The notes below the pieces were generated by a model that made no database searches, was not told where the DNA came from, and saw only the letters and a program-made list of their open reading frames with translations. From NCBI RefSeq assembly GCF_008704535.1, contig NZ_CP023701.1, forward strand, positions 5,560,001 to 5,624,000: a stretch of 64,000 bases of DNA. Reading direction: 5' to 3'. The DNA comes from Streptomyces subrutilus (lineage in GTDB: Bacteria > Actinomycetota > Actinomycetes > Streptomycetales > Streptomycetaceae). Shown here in pieces: positions 1-8,165 of this stretch (positions within the stretch are counted from its first letter, which is position 1; every line of letters starts with the position of its first letter). Made by a program: the position numbers and the translations under genes.

Positions 1-40
1 CGTGCTCGATCGGGCCGTTCGGCGTGCCGTTGCGCTTCAT
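1..40 (-). CDS. 5' end of an unidentified gene (partial)
   Basis: A minus-strand reading frame starts with ATG at 40 and runs off the left edge, giving only about 13 residues (MKRNGTPNGPIEH). A strong ribosome binding site (GGAGGAG, near 49-55) sits 6-8 nt upstream, which is why I accept it as a real start. Too little is visible to assign a family or function. It is transcribed divergently from the trypsin gene. Confidence 0.55.
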   Translation of the reverse strand, partial: MKRNGTPNGPIEH

Positions 41-192
41 CGGGTCTCCTCCACCGCAATCCCTGCCGTGCTGGCCGGGGATTGGCCAAAAATGCGTCCT
101 TGATGCCGCGCCTCCGCTTGTTGTGTCATGGACCCGTCATTCACCCGGTGACACGCACGGCCCAACCCCCCACGAAAGGCAGTGTGTTGACC

Positions 193-966
193 ATGAGCAC
201 TCTTGTGCGGTTCATGAAGCGCACCCTCGCCGTCGGCGCGGTCGCCCTCGCGGCCGTCAGCCTCCAGCCCGCCAACGCCGGCGCCTCCCCGGCCCCCGTC
301 GTCGGCGGCACGCGCGCCGCCCAGGGCGAGTTCCCCTTCATGGTGCGCCTCTCCATGGGCTGCGGCGGCGCCCTCTACACCCAGCAGATCGTCCTCACCG
401 CCGCGCACTGCGTGAACGGCTCCGGCAACAACACCTCCATCACCGCCACCGCCGGAAACGTCGACCTCAACAGCTCCAGCACCATCAAGGTCAAGTCCAC
501 CAAGGTCCTCCAGGCCCCCGGCTACAACGGCACCGGCAAGGACTGGGCCCTCATCAAGCTCGCCCAGCCCATCAACCTGCCCACCCTCAAGATCGCCGAG
601 ACCAAGGCCTACGACAGCGGCACCTTCACCGTCGCCGGCTGGGGCGCCACCCGCGAAGGCGGCGCACAGCAGCGCTACCTCATGAAGGCCACCGTCCCCT
701 TCGTCTCCGACGCCAGCTGCCAGAGCTCCTACGGCGGCTCGCTGGTCCCGGGCGAGGAGATCTGTGCCGGATTCAGCCAGGGCGGCGTCGACACCTGCCA
801 GGGCGACTCCGGCGGCCCGATGTTCCGCCGCGACAACGCCAACGCCTGGATCCAGGTCGGCATCGTCAGCTGGGGCGAGGGATGCGCCCGCCCCGGCTAC
901 CCCGGCGTCTACACCGAGGTCTCGACCTTCGCCGCCGCGATCAAGAGCGCCGCGGCCGGCCTGTAG
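193..966 (+). CDS. Secreted trypsin-like serine protease (S1 family)
   Basis: Extracellular protease cleaving after Lys/Arg. The 257-residue product has a Sec signal peptide (Arg/Lys near residues 6-9, then a hydrophobic stretch, with cleavage probably after the Ala-rich segment near residue 30-33) and a short propeptide before the mature N-terminus VVGGTRAAQGEFP. The catalytic triad is visible as His72 (TAAHC), Asp117 (KDWALIKL) and Ser206 (GDSGGP). Asp200, six residues before the catalytic Ser, marks trypsin specificity. The sequence closely resembles S. griseus trypsin (SprT). I chose ATG 193 because it begins a proper signal peptide; GTG 184 in the same frame is an alternative, while the upstream in-frame extension has no signal-like character. 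A very strong terminator follows. Confidence 0.93.
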   Translation: MSTLVRFMKRTLAVGAVALAAVSLQPANAGASPAPVVGGTRAAQGEFPFMVRLSMGCGGALYTQQIVLTAAHCVNGSGNNTSITATAGNVDLNSSSTIKVKSTKVLQAPGYNGTGKDWALIKLAQPINLPTLKIAETKAYDSGTFTVAGWGATREGGAQQRYLMKATVPFVSDASCQSSYGGSLVPGEEICAGFSQGGVDTCQGDSGGPMFRRDNANAWIQVGIVSWGEGCARPGYPGVYTEVSTFAAAIKSAAAGL

Positions 967-972
967 CCCCAC

Positions 973-1019
973 CGCCTCGTCCTTCCGGCCGGACGGGAAC
1001 CGGCCGGAAGGACGAGGCG
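973..1019 (+). terminator. Perfect 20-bp inverted repeat after the trypsin gene
   Basis: Bases 973-992 are an exact reverse complement of 1000-1019, with a 7-nt loop (993-999). It starts 7 nt past the protease stop codon. There is no T-run after it, as is usual for Streptomyces terminators. Confidence 0.85.
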
Positions 1020-1201
1020 CCCCGCCCCGGACGCACGTACCGTCGACCGGGGCGACCACGCCCCGGCGCGGCCCGGACACGGCCGCCCCCCTCCCGCGAC
1101 CCCCGCTCCGCGGCCCGCCGTGCGGTTGCGGGCCGCGGCACGCACCGGTCCCATGGGAGGAAACCGACGACGGCAGCGGGCGACAGTGGGGCAGGCGGCG
1201 C

Positions 1202-1858
1202 ATGGCGATCAGAGTGGTCATCGCGGACGACCAGGACATGGTCAGGACGGGCTTCCGGATGATCCTCGAAAGCCAGCCGGACATCGAGGTCGTCGCCGAC
1301 GTCGTCGACGGCGAGGCCGCCCTCGCGGCCGTGGCCCTGCACCGGCCCGACGTGCTGCTCCTCGACATCCGCATGCCCAGGCTGGACGGCCTGGAGGTCA
1401 CCCGCCGCCTCGCCGGCCGGGACGGCCCGCGCATCGTCATCGTCACCACCTTCGACCTCGACGAATACGTCCACGCGGCGCTCCGCGGCGGAGCGTCCGG
1501 CTTCCTCCTGAAGGACGCCAGCCCGGCCATGCTGGTTGAAGCCGTACGGGCCGCGTCCGTCGGCGACTCGCTCGTCTCACCCGCCATCACGGTGCGGCTG
1601 CTGCGCGAGATGGCCGTACGCGCCCCGGCCGCCGCGGCCGCCCGCCGCCCCGCCGAACCGCTGACCGAACGGGAACGCGAGGTCGTGCGCTGCCTGGCCC
1701 GCGGCCTGACCAACGCGGAGATCGCGGCGGAGCTCTTCGTCTCCCTCTCCACCGTCAAGACCCACCTGGCCAACGTCCAGGCCAAGCTGGACGCCCGCAA
1801 CCGGGTGGAGATCGCCGCCTGGGCCTGGGAGAGCGGCCTGGCCACCGGCCCCGCATGA
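1202..1858 (+). CDS. NarL/FixJ-family response regulator
   Basis: DNA-binding half of a two-component system (218 aa). The receiver domain (residues 1-120) shows the acidic pair at 9-10 (IADDQD), phosphoacceptor Asp55 (LLLDIRMP), the conserved Thr near residue 82 (VTTFD) and Lys near 105 (LLKDA). The LuxR-type HTH occupies about residues 150-212 (LTEREREVVRCLARG, then VSLSTVKTHL). ATG 1202 starts the receiver domain directly; longer upstream starts would add non-homologous sequence. The partner kinase gene begins 94 nt downstream on the same strand, so the pair is probably co-transcribed. The stimulus is unknown. Confidence 0.93.
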   Translation: MAIRVVIADDQDMVRTGFRMILESQPDIEVVADVVDGEAALAAVALHRPDVLLLDIRMPRLDGLEVTRRLAGRDGPRIVIVTTFDLDEYVHAALRGGASGFLLKDASPAMLVEAVRAASVGDSLVSPAITVRLLREMAVRAPAAAAARRPAEPLTEREREVVRCLARGLTNAEIAAELFVSLSTVKTHLANVQAKLDARNRVEIAAWAWESGLATGPA

Positions 1859-1952
1859 CCCGCACGCCGCCGGCGGCGGCCCGTACGGCGACGCGCCGGC
1901 CCCGCACGGCCACCGCCCCCGCGCCCGCCGGCCCCGTCCGCGGGGGGCGGGG

Positions 1953-3119
1953 ATGAGTCCGCCGGCCGGGTGGGCGCGGCGGCACCCGCGCGCCGCCGAC
2001 CGGACCCGGCTCGCTCTCTCCCTCCTCCTGCTCGCCCTCGTCACCTTCGAAGGCGTGCTCCTGGCCCGCCAGCCCAGCCTCCCGCACGCCACCGTGTGGA
2101 TCTCCGGCATCCTCGTCTGCCTCAGCGCCGCGCCCTGGCCCGCCGTCCCGCTCCTGGCCCGGGCCTGGTTCGCCGCCGCCGTGACCTGGGCCGCCACCCT
2201 CCTGCTGATCTTCGGCAACCACCCCCTCGCCGTCTGGGGCGGCGGAGAGGCCATCGCCCTGCTCGTCCTGCTCTCCCAGGTCCTCCAGCGCGCCCCCGCC
2301 CGGACCGCCGCCGTCCTCGGCCCGCTCCTCGGCCTCGGCTGCATGGCCGTGCCCGTCCGCGACGCCGACCCGGGCCGCTTCACCCTGCTCTTCTCCGTGC
2401 TCGCCGTGGTCGTGGGCGCGTACTCCCTCGTCCTGCGCCTGCAGTCCGTCCAGCGCGTCCGCGACCTGAACGCCGTCCGCACCGCGGAACGCCTCGAACT
2501 CGCCCGCGAGCTCCACGACCTCGTCGCGCACCACGTCACCGGCATCGTCGTCGAGGCCCGGGCCGCCCGCTTCACCGGCGTCTCCGCCGAACGCGCCGCC
2601 GAGATCTTCGGCCGGATCGAGACCGCCGGTGACGAGGCCCTCGGCTCCATGCGCCGCCTCGTCAAGGTCCTCCGCGAGAACGCACCCCACGAAGCACCCC
2701 ACGACGCCCCCGCCGGAACCAGCCCCGTCGCCGGCCTGGCCGACATCCGCAGCCTCACCGAACGGTTCTCCGTCACCGGACCGCCCGTCGCCCTCCACGT
2801 GGAGGAAGGACTCGAAGACCGGCTCCCCGACGACGTCGCCGCCACCGCCCACCGCATCGTCCTCGAAGCGCTCACCAACACCGGCAAGCACGCCGCCACC
2901 GCCACCGCCGTCCGCGTCGGCCTGCGCACCGTCCCCGCCGGCCTGGAGGTCCGCGTCGCCGACGACGGCGGCCGTCCCGCCCGGCTCTCCGAGAACGCCC
3001 GGGGCGGCGGCTACGGCCTCGCCGGCATGACCGAACGCGCCGAGGCCCTGGGCGGCTCCCTCACCGCGGGCCCCACCCCCGAGGGCGGCTGGCTCGTCAC
3101 CGCCACCCTGCCGTTCTAG
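1953..3119 (+). CDS. Sensor histidine kinase (HisKA_3 type)
   Basis: Membrane kinase of 388 aa, partner of the upstream NarL-type regulator. The first 165 residues hold several hydrophobic segments (about four to five membrane passes) without a recognisable extracellular sensor domain. The dimerisation/phosphoacceptor segment has His188 in ARELHDLVAHHVTG. The HATPase domain (about 270-388) shows the N box (EALTNTGKHA), the G1 box (VADDGG) and the G2 region (GGGYGLAGMTERAEALGG). The order regulator-then-kinase is less common than kinase-first but frequent in actinobacteria. The hydrophobic N-terminus suggests an intramembrane- or cell-envelope-sensing kinase; that is inference. Confidence 0.9.
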   Translation: MSPPAGWARRHPRAADRTRLALSLLLLALVTFEGVLLARQPSLPHATVWISGILVCLSAAPWPAVPLLARAWFAAAVTWAATLLLIFGNHPLAVWGGGEAIALLVLLSQVLQRAPARTAAVLGPLLGLGCMAVPVRDADPGRFTLLFSVLAVVVGAYSLVLRLQSVQRVRDLNAVRTAERLELARELHDLVAHHVTGIVVEARAARFTGVSAERAAEIFGRIETAGDEALGSMRRLVKVLRENAPHEAPHDAPAGTSPVAGLADIRSLTERFSVTGPPVALHVEEGLEDRLPDDVAATAHRIVLEALTNTGKHAATATAVRVGLRTVPAGLEVRVADDGGRPARLSENARGGGYGLAGMTERAEALGGSLTAGPTPEGGWLVTATLPF

Positions 3120-3220
3120 GGAGTGCCCTCGACGTCGCGTCGTCCGCCCGGCACGCCCCGACGTCTCACAGGCCGACCGGCCGAGGAGGAACCCGCCGCC
3201 GCCCCGTATTCTCGGGGACC

Positions 3221-3577
3221 ATGAACAACAGCGCCACCGACAACGGCACCGGCACGGACGCGGGCACCGGACCCGGCGGGATCGACGAGAGCGTCGCCGC
3301 AGAACTGGGCCGCCTGCGCGACAGCATCGACAACATCGACGCGGCCGTGGTCCACATGCTCGCCGAACGCTTCAAGTGCACCCAGCAGGTCGGCCACCTC
3401 AAGGCCCGCCACCAGCTGCCCCCGGCCGACCCGGGCCGCGAGGCCAGCCAGATCGCCCGGCTGCGCCAGCTCGCCGAGAACGCCAAGCTCGACCCCGCCT
3501 TCGCCGAGAAGCTCCTCACCTTCATCATCGCCGAGGTCATCCGCCACCACGAGACGATCGCCGCGGGCGAAGAGTAG
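3221..3577 (+). CDS. Chorismate mutase (AroQ class)
   Basis: Converts chorismate to prephenate for Phe/Tyr synthesis; 118 aa, predicted cytoplasmic. After a polar Gly/Thr-rich N-terminus (residues 1-24) comes the all-helical AroQ fold: LGRLRDSIDNIDAAVVHML (helix 1 with the conserved Arg), RFKCTQQVGHLKARHQLP (conserved Lys in the second helix), and a C-terminal helix ending ...VIRHHETIA. A -10-like hexamer TATTCT at 3207-3212 lies 8 nt before the ATG, so the mRNA may have little or no leader. pepN follows 40 nt downstream. Confidence 0.9.
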   Translation: MNNSATDNGTGTDAGTGPGGIDESVAAELGRLRDSIDNIDAAVVHMLAERFKCTQQVGHLKARHQLPPADPGREASQIARLRQLAENAKLDPAFAEKLLTFIIAEVIRHHETIAAGEE

Positions 3578-3617
3578 AAGACTGGGGTCCGGCCGCCCTC
3601 TGGGGCAGCATGGCCCC

Positions 3618-6146
3618 ATGTCCGCACTGACGCGCACCGAAGCGCAGCTCCGAGCCCAGCTCCTCGACGTCCAGCACTACGACGTCGCCCTCGACCTCAC
3701 CGACGGCGACGAGACCTTCCACTCGGCCGCGGTCATCCGCTTCACCGCGCGCACCGCGGGCGACACCTTCGTCGAACTCAAGCCCCACCGGCTGGACTCC
3801 GTCCTCCTCGACGGCGCCCCCCTCCCCCCGGACGCCCTCCACGACGGCCGCCTCCCCCTCACCGGCCTCACCGAAGGCCCCCACGAACTGCGCATCGACA
3901 GCCTCATGCGCTACTCCCGCACCGGCGAGGGCCTGCACCGCTTCACCGACCCCGCCGACGGCGAGACGTACGTCTACAGCCAGATGTTCCTCGACGACGT
4001 CCAGCGGGTCTTCCCCGCCTTCGACCAGCCCGACCTCAAGGCCGTCTTCGCGTTCACCGTCACCGCCCCCGCCCACTGGACCGTCCTCGCCAACGGCGTC
4101 ACCACCCGCACCGGCACCCGCGACACCGACGGCGCCGGCATCTGGCGCTCCGCCCCCACCCCCCTCGTCTCCACCTACCTCGCCGCCGTCGCCGCCGGCC
4201 CCTGGCACAGCGTGACCACCGAGCACGCCGGACTGCCCTTCGGCATCCACTGCCGCCGCTCCCTCGCCCCCCACCTGGACGCCGACGCCGAGGAGATCCT
4301 CTCCGTCACGACGGCCTGCTTCGACCGCTACCAGGAGAAGTTCACCGAGCCCTACCCCTTCGACTCCTACGACCAGGCCTTCGTCCCCGAGTTCAACGCC
4401 GGCGCCATGGAGAACCCCGGCCTCGTCACCTTCCGCGACGAGTTCATCTACCGCTCCGCCGTCACCGACACCGAACGCCAGACCCGCGCCATGGTCATCG
4501 CCCACGAGATGGCCCACATGTGGTTCGGCGACCTCGTCACCCTCGCCTGGTTCGACGACATCTGGCTCAACGAGTCCTTCGCCGAGTACATGGGCTACCA
4601 GACCCTCACCGAAGCCACCCGCTTCACCGACACCTGGACCGACTTCGCCGTCACCCGCAAGCCCTGGGGCTACGACGCCGACCAGCGCCCCTCCACCCAC
4701 CCCGTCGCCCCCGCCCCGGAGGACGTCCCCGACACCGCCTCCGCCCTCCTCAACTTCGACGGCATCTCCTACGCCAAGGGCGCCTCCGCCCTGCGCCAGC
4801 TCGTCGCCTGGCTCGGCGAGAAGGACTTCCTGGCCGGCATCAACACCCACTTCGCCCGCCACCGCTTCGCCAACGCCTCCCTCGCCGACTTCGTCGACTC
4901 CCTCGCCGCCCACACCGACCGCGACGTCCACGCCTGGGCCGACGCCTGGCTGCGCACCACCGGCGCCGACACCCTCGCCCCGCGCATCGAGGAGACCCCA
5001 GAAGGCCCCGCCGACCCCGGCGGCTGGACCCTCGCCGTCGACCGCCGCGGCAGCCGCCCGCACCACGTCGCCGTCGGCGTCTACCACCGCGCACCCGGCG
5101 ACGCCGGCCGGGCCCTGGAGCGCACCGCGCTGCTCCACCTCGACGTGCCCTCCGGCGACGTGGTCTCCGCGAGCGGCCCGCGGCCCGCCCTCCTCGTCCT
5201 CAACGACGGCGACCTCACCTACGCCAAGGTCCGCCTCGACGAGACCTCCGTCGAAACCGCCCTGCGCGGCCTCTCCGGCATCCCCGACCCGCTCACCCGC
5301 GCCGTCGTCTGGAACGCCCTGCGCGACATGGTCCGCGACGGCGAACTCGACCCGCACGACTACCTGGCCACCGCCTCCGCCCACCTGCCCGGCGAGACCG
5401 ACCTGGCCGTCGTCCAGGGCGTCCTCGCCTTCGCCCGCACCCAGATCGCCGACCGCTACGTCACCCCCGACCGCCGCCCCGAGGCCCTCGCCACCCTCAC
5501 CGCCATCGCCCGCGACCTGCTCCGGCGCACCGAGGACGGCGCCGACCCCGGCCTGCGGCTGGCCGCCGTACGCGTCCTCGTCGACAGCGCCACCCAGCCC
5601 GACACCCTCGCCACCTGGCTCGACGAGGGCACCGTCCCCGGCGGCCCCGAACTCGACCCCGAACTCGGCTGGCGCGTCCTGGGCCGGCTCGCCGTCCTCG
5701 GCGCCGTCCAGGAGGCCGACATCGACGCCGCCCTCGCCGCCGACCCCAGCGCCACCGGCGAGGAAGGCGCGGCCCGCTGCCGCGCCGCACTGCCCACCCC
5801 CGAGGCCAAGGCCGCCGCCTGGGACCGGCTCTTCCACGACGACAGCCTCTCCAACTACCTGTTCAGCGCCACCGCCCAGGGCTTCTGGCAGCCCGAACAG
5901 ACCGACCTCGTACGGGAGTACGTGACCCGCTTCTACCCCGAGGCCGTCGCCCTCGGCGCCCGCCGCGGCCCGGCCATCGCGGAAGCCGCCGGACGCTGGG
6001 CCTTCCCCGCCCACGCCGTCGACGAGGCCAACCTCCGCGCCGGACACGACTGCCTCGCCGACCCGGACGTCCTGCCGCTGCTGCGCCGCAAGCTCGTCGA
6101 CCAGCTCGACGACCTCGCCCGCGCCCACAAGGTCCGCACCGGCTGA
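3618..6146 (+). CDS. pepN: Aminopeptidase N (M1 zinc metallopeptidase)
   Basis: Cytoplasmic exopeptidase removing N-terminal residues from peptides; 842 aa, the usual length for the actinobacterial type. The exopeptidase signature GAMEN is at residues 262-266. The zinc site is HEMAH at 296-300 with the third ligand Glu319 in WLNESF. The N-terminal beta domain (about 1-190) and the C-terminal helical ERAP1-like domain (about 500-842) are both intact. ATG 3618 begins at the conserved N-terminus (MSALTRTEAQLRAQLLDV). A 620-bp GC-rich repeat region follows, so the gene probably ends its transcription unit. Confidence 0.95.
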   Translation: MSALTRTEAQLRAQLLDVQHYDVALDLTDGDETFHSAAVIRFTARTAGDTFVELKPHRLDSVLLDGAPLPPDALHDGRLPLTGLTEGPHELRIDSLMRYSRTGEGLHRFTDPADGETYVYSQMFLDDVQRVFPAFDQPDLKAVFAFTVTAPAHWTVLANGVTTRTGTRDTDGAGIWRSAPTPLVSTYLAAVAAGPWHSVTTEHAGLPFGIHCRRSLAPHLDADAEEILSVTTACFDRYQEKFTEPYPFDSYDQAFVPEFNAGAMENPGLVTFRDEFIYRSAVTDTERQTRAMVIAHEMAHMWFGDLVTLAWFDDIWLNESFAEYMGYQTLTEATRFTDTWTDFAVTRKPWGYDADQRPSTHPVAPAPEDVPDTASALLNFDGISYAKGASALRQLVAWLGEKDFLAGINTHFARHRFANASLADFVDSLAAHTDRDVHAWADAWLRTTGADTLAPRIEETPEGPADPGGWTLAVDRRGSRPHHVAVGVYHRAPGDAGRALERTALLHLDVPSGDVVSASGPRPALLVLNDGDLTYAKVRLDETSVETALRGLSGIPDPLTRAVVWNALRDMVRDGELDPHDYLATASAHLPGETDLAVVQGVLAFARTQIADRYVTPDRRPEALATLTAIARDLLRRTEDGADPGLRLAAVRVLVDSATQPDTLATWLDEGTVPGGPELDPELGWRVLGRLAVLGAVQEADIDAALAADPSATGEEGAARCRAALPTPEAKAAAWDRLFHDDSLSNYLFSATAQGFWQPEQTDLVREYVTRFYPEAVALGARRGPAIAEAAGRWAFPAHAVDEANLRAGHDCLADPDVLPLLRRKLVDQLDDLARAHKVRTG

Positions 6147-6340
6147 CCCCCACCGGCCCCCGCGGCCCCGAGCCCCCGTCGGGCCGCCCGGGCTGACGGC
6201 GACCCGACGGGCCCTGAGCCGTTGGCCGCGGGCGGAGCCCCGGGCCCCGGCGCCGGGCCGCTCCCCGGGCCGGGCTCGGTTCGGGGAGCCCGGCTCGGCC
6301 CGGGGCCCTCGGCCGCGGCCCGGCGCCTCGGCCCCGGCCC

Positions 6341-6600
6341 GCGCCGCCCGGCCTCCCCGCCGACCCCGGCCCGCCCCTGAGCCCTGGGGGCCCGCCCCGG
6401 CCCGCTTTCTGCCCCCGACCCCGGGCCGCCCCTGAGCCCTGGGGCCCCGCCCCGGCCCGCCTTCTGCCCCCGGCCCGCGCCGCCCCTGAGCCCTGGGGCC
6501 CCGCCCCGGCCCGCGCCGCCCGGCCTCCCCGCCGATCCCGGCCCGCCCCTGAGCTCTGGGGCCCCGCCCCGGCCCGCCTTCTGCCCCCGGCCCGCGCCGC
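6341..6600. repeat. GC-rich imperfect tandem repeat array in a 624-bp intergenic gap
   Basis: The gap 6147-6770 contains no credible gene. Its core holds four copies of a unit beginning CCGCCCCTGAG, at about 6371, 6426, 6480 and 6543 (spacings 55, 54 and 63 nt), mostly continuing into CCCTGGGG and CCCGCCCCGGCCCGC. A longer segment (CGCCGCCCGGCCTCCCCGCC) precedes copies 1 and 4, giving a second-order repeat of about 173 nt. The stretch is almost pure G+C. The last 150 nt, nearer the decarboxylase gene, are less repetitive and should contain its promoter, but I cannot place one. Confidence 0.8.
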
Positions 6601-6770
6601 CGCCGCCGCCCGCCGCCGGCCCCGGCCCCGGTACGGGCGGCCGTGACACGCCGGGGTGGTTACCCCATTCGGGTCGGATCGTTGTACCGGCCGGGTACTC
6701 CGACCCGCCGAACCGGTCCCCACCCGGCGCGGCGCCGCGGAGGCCCGTCCGACCAGCCTCCGGAGGTCCG

Positions 6771-8165
6771 ATGACAGCGCCGCCCGGCACACCGCCCCCG
6801 CTCGCCGGGGGCCGCGACGGCGCCGACGCCCTGCGCCCCCTGCTCGGCACCGTCCTCGAAGCCCTGCGCACCGGAGCCCGGCAACGCGGCGGCCCCCTCC
6901 CCGCCGGCGGCCCCGAAGCCGTCACCGCCCGGGTCCGGGCCGCGCTGGGCGACGTACTGCCCGACCGCGGAACCGGTGACCACGAGGCACTGCGGACCCT
7001 CGTGCACACCCTCGCCGCCGGCGCCGCCGACCCCGCCGACCCCCTCTGCGCGGCCCACCTGCACTGCCCGCCGCTCGCCGTCGCGGCCGCCGCCGACCTC
7101 GCCGCCGCCGCCCTCAACCCCTCCCTCGACTCCTGGGACCAGGCCCCCGCCGCCTCCGCCGTCGAAGCCCTCCTCACCCGCGCCCTCGCCGCCGAGTTCC
7201 ACCCCGCCGCCGCCCGCCCCGACGCCCTCGTCACCACCGGCGGCACCGAAGCCAACCAGCTCGCCCTGCTCCTCGCCCGCGAACGCCACGGACCGGCCCT
7301 CACCGTCCTGCACGGCGCCAACGCCCACCACTCCGTGCCCCGCGCCGCCTGGCTCCTCGGCCTCCCCCCGGCCCGCAGCATCCCCACCCCCACCGGCACC
7401 CTCCACCCCGCCGACCTCGCCGACGCCCTCGCCACCACCACCGGGCCCGTCCTCGTCACCGCCACCGCCGGCACCACCGACGCCGGACTCGTCGACCCCC
7501 TCCCCGAGATCGCCCGCCTCTGCGACCGGCACGGCCGCGCCGAACTGCACGTCGACGCCGCCTACGGCGGCCTCCTCGCCCTCAGCCCCCGCCACCGTCA
7601 CCGCGTCGCCGGACTCGACCGCGCCCGCTCCGTCACCGTCGACCTGCACAAACTCGGCTGGCAACCCGTCGCCGCCGGCCTCCTCACCGTCCCCGACACC
7701 GCCCTGCTGGCCCCCCTCGCCCACCAGGCCGACTACCTCAACGCCACCGACGACACCGACGCCGGCCTCCCCGACCTCCTCGGCCGCTCCCTGCGCACCA
7801 CCCGACGCCCCGACGCCCTCAAGATCGCCGTCACCCTCCGCTCCCTCGGCCGCGACGGACTCGTCCGCCTCATCGACCACACCTGCGCCCTCGCCCACGC
7901 CCTCGCCCGGCGCCTCGACGCCCACCCCGGCTTCGAGGTCCACGCACCCCCCACCATCAGCACCGTCCTCTTCCGCCCCGCCCACGCCGACGACGAGCAG
8001 CTCGCCGCCCTGCGCCGCACCCTCCTGCACCAGGGCCGCGCCGTCCTCGGCCGCGCCCGCGCCGACGGCCGCCTCTGGCTCAAGGCCACCCTGCTCAACC
8101 CGCGCACCACGCCCGGAGACCTGGACACCCTCGTCGCCCTCCTGGAAGGCAGCACCCACCGATGA
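6771..8165 (+). CDS. PLP-dependent decarboxylase (group II, siderophore DesA-like)
   Basis: Probably decarboxylates a basic amino acid such as lysine to the diamine used in hydroxamate siderophores. The 464-aa protein has the group II fold: substrate/cofactor segments AAHLHCPP and NPSLDSWDQAP, PLP-phosphate loop TTGGTEANQLALLLARE, PLP-ring Asp in HVDAAYGG, and Schiff-base Lys294 in VDLHKLGW. It diverges from my memory of S. coelicolor DesA, so the exact substrate is uncertain. The RBS GGAGG lies a few nt before ATG 6771. Its stop overlaps the next gene's start by four bases (ATGA), implying translational coupling with the hydroxylase. Confidence 0.88.
   Translation: MTAPPGTPPPLAGGRDGADALRPLLGTVLEALRTGARQRGGPLPAGGPEAVTARVRAALGDVLPDRGTGDHEALRTLVHTLAAGAADPADPLCAAHLHCPPLAVAAAADLAAAALNPSLDSWDQAPAASAVEALLTRALAAEFHPAAARPDALVTTGGTEANQLALLLARERHGPALTVLHGANAHHSVPRAAWLLGLPPARSIPTPTGTLHPADLADALATTTGPVLVTATAGTTDAGLVDPLPEIARLCDRHGRAELHVDAAYGGLLALSPRHRHRVAGLDRARSVTVDLHKLGWQPVAAGLLTVPDTALLAPLAHQADYLNATDDTDAGLPDLLGRSLRTTRRPDALKIAVTLRSLGRDGLVRLIDHTCALAHALARRLDAHPGFEVHAPPTISTVLFRPAHADDEQLAALRRTLLHQGRAVLGRARADGRLWLKATLLNPRTTPGDLDTLVALLEGSTHR

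Noticed and set aside
3537..6128. Long minus-strand open frame (863 codons) opposite pepN
   Set aside because: It is antisense to a clear aminopeptidase; the translation is Gly/Val/Glu repeats typical of the complementary frame of GC-rich genes.
6600..6770. Possible iron box (DmdR-type) upstream of the decarboxylase gene
   Set aside because: No sequence close to the TTAGGTTAGGCTCACCTAA palindrome is present between the repeat array and the start codon.
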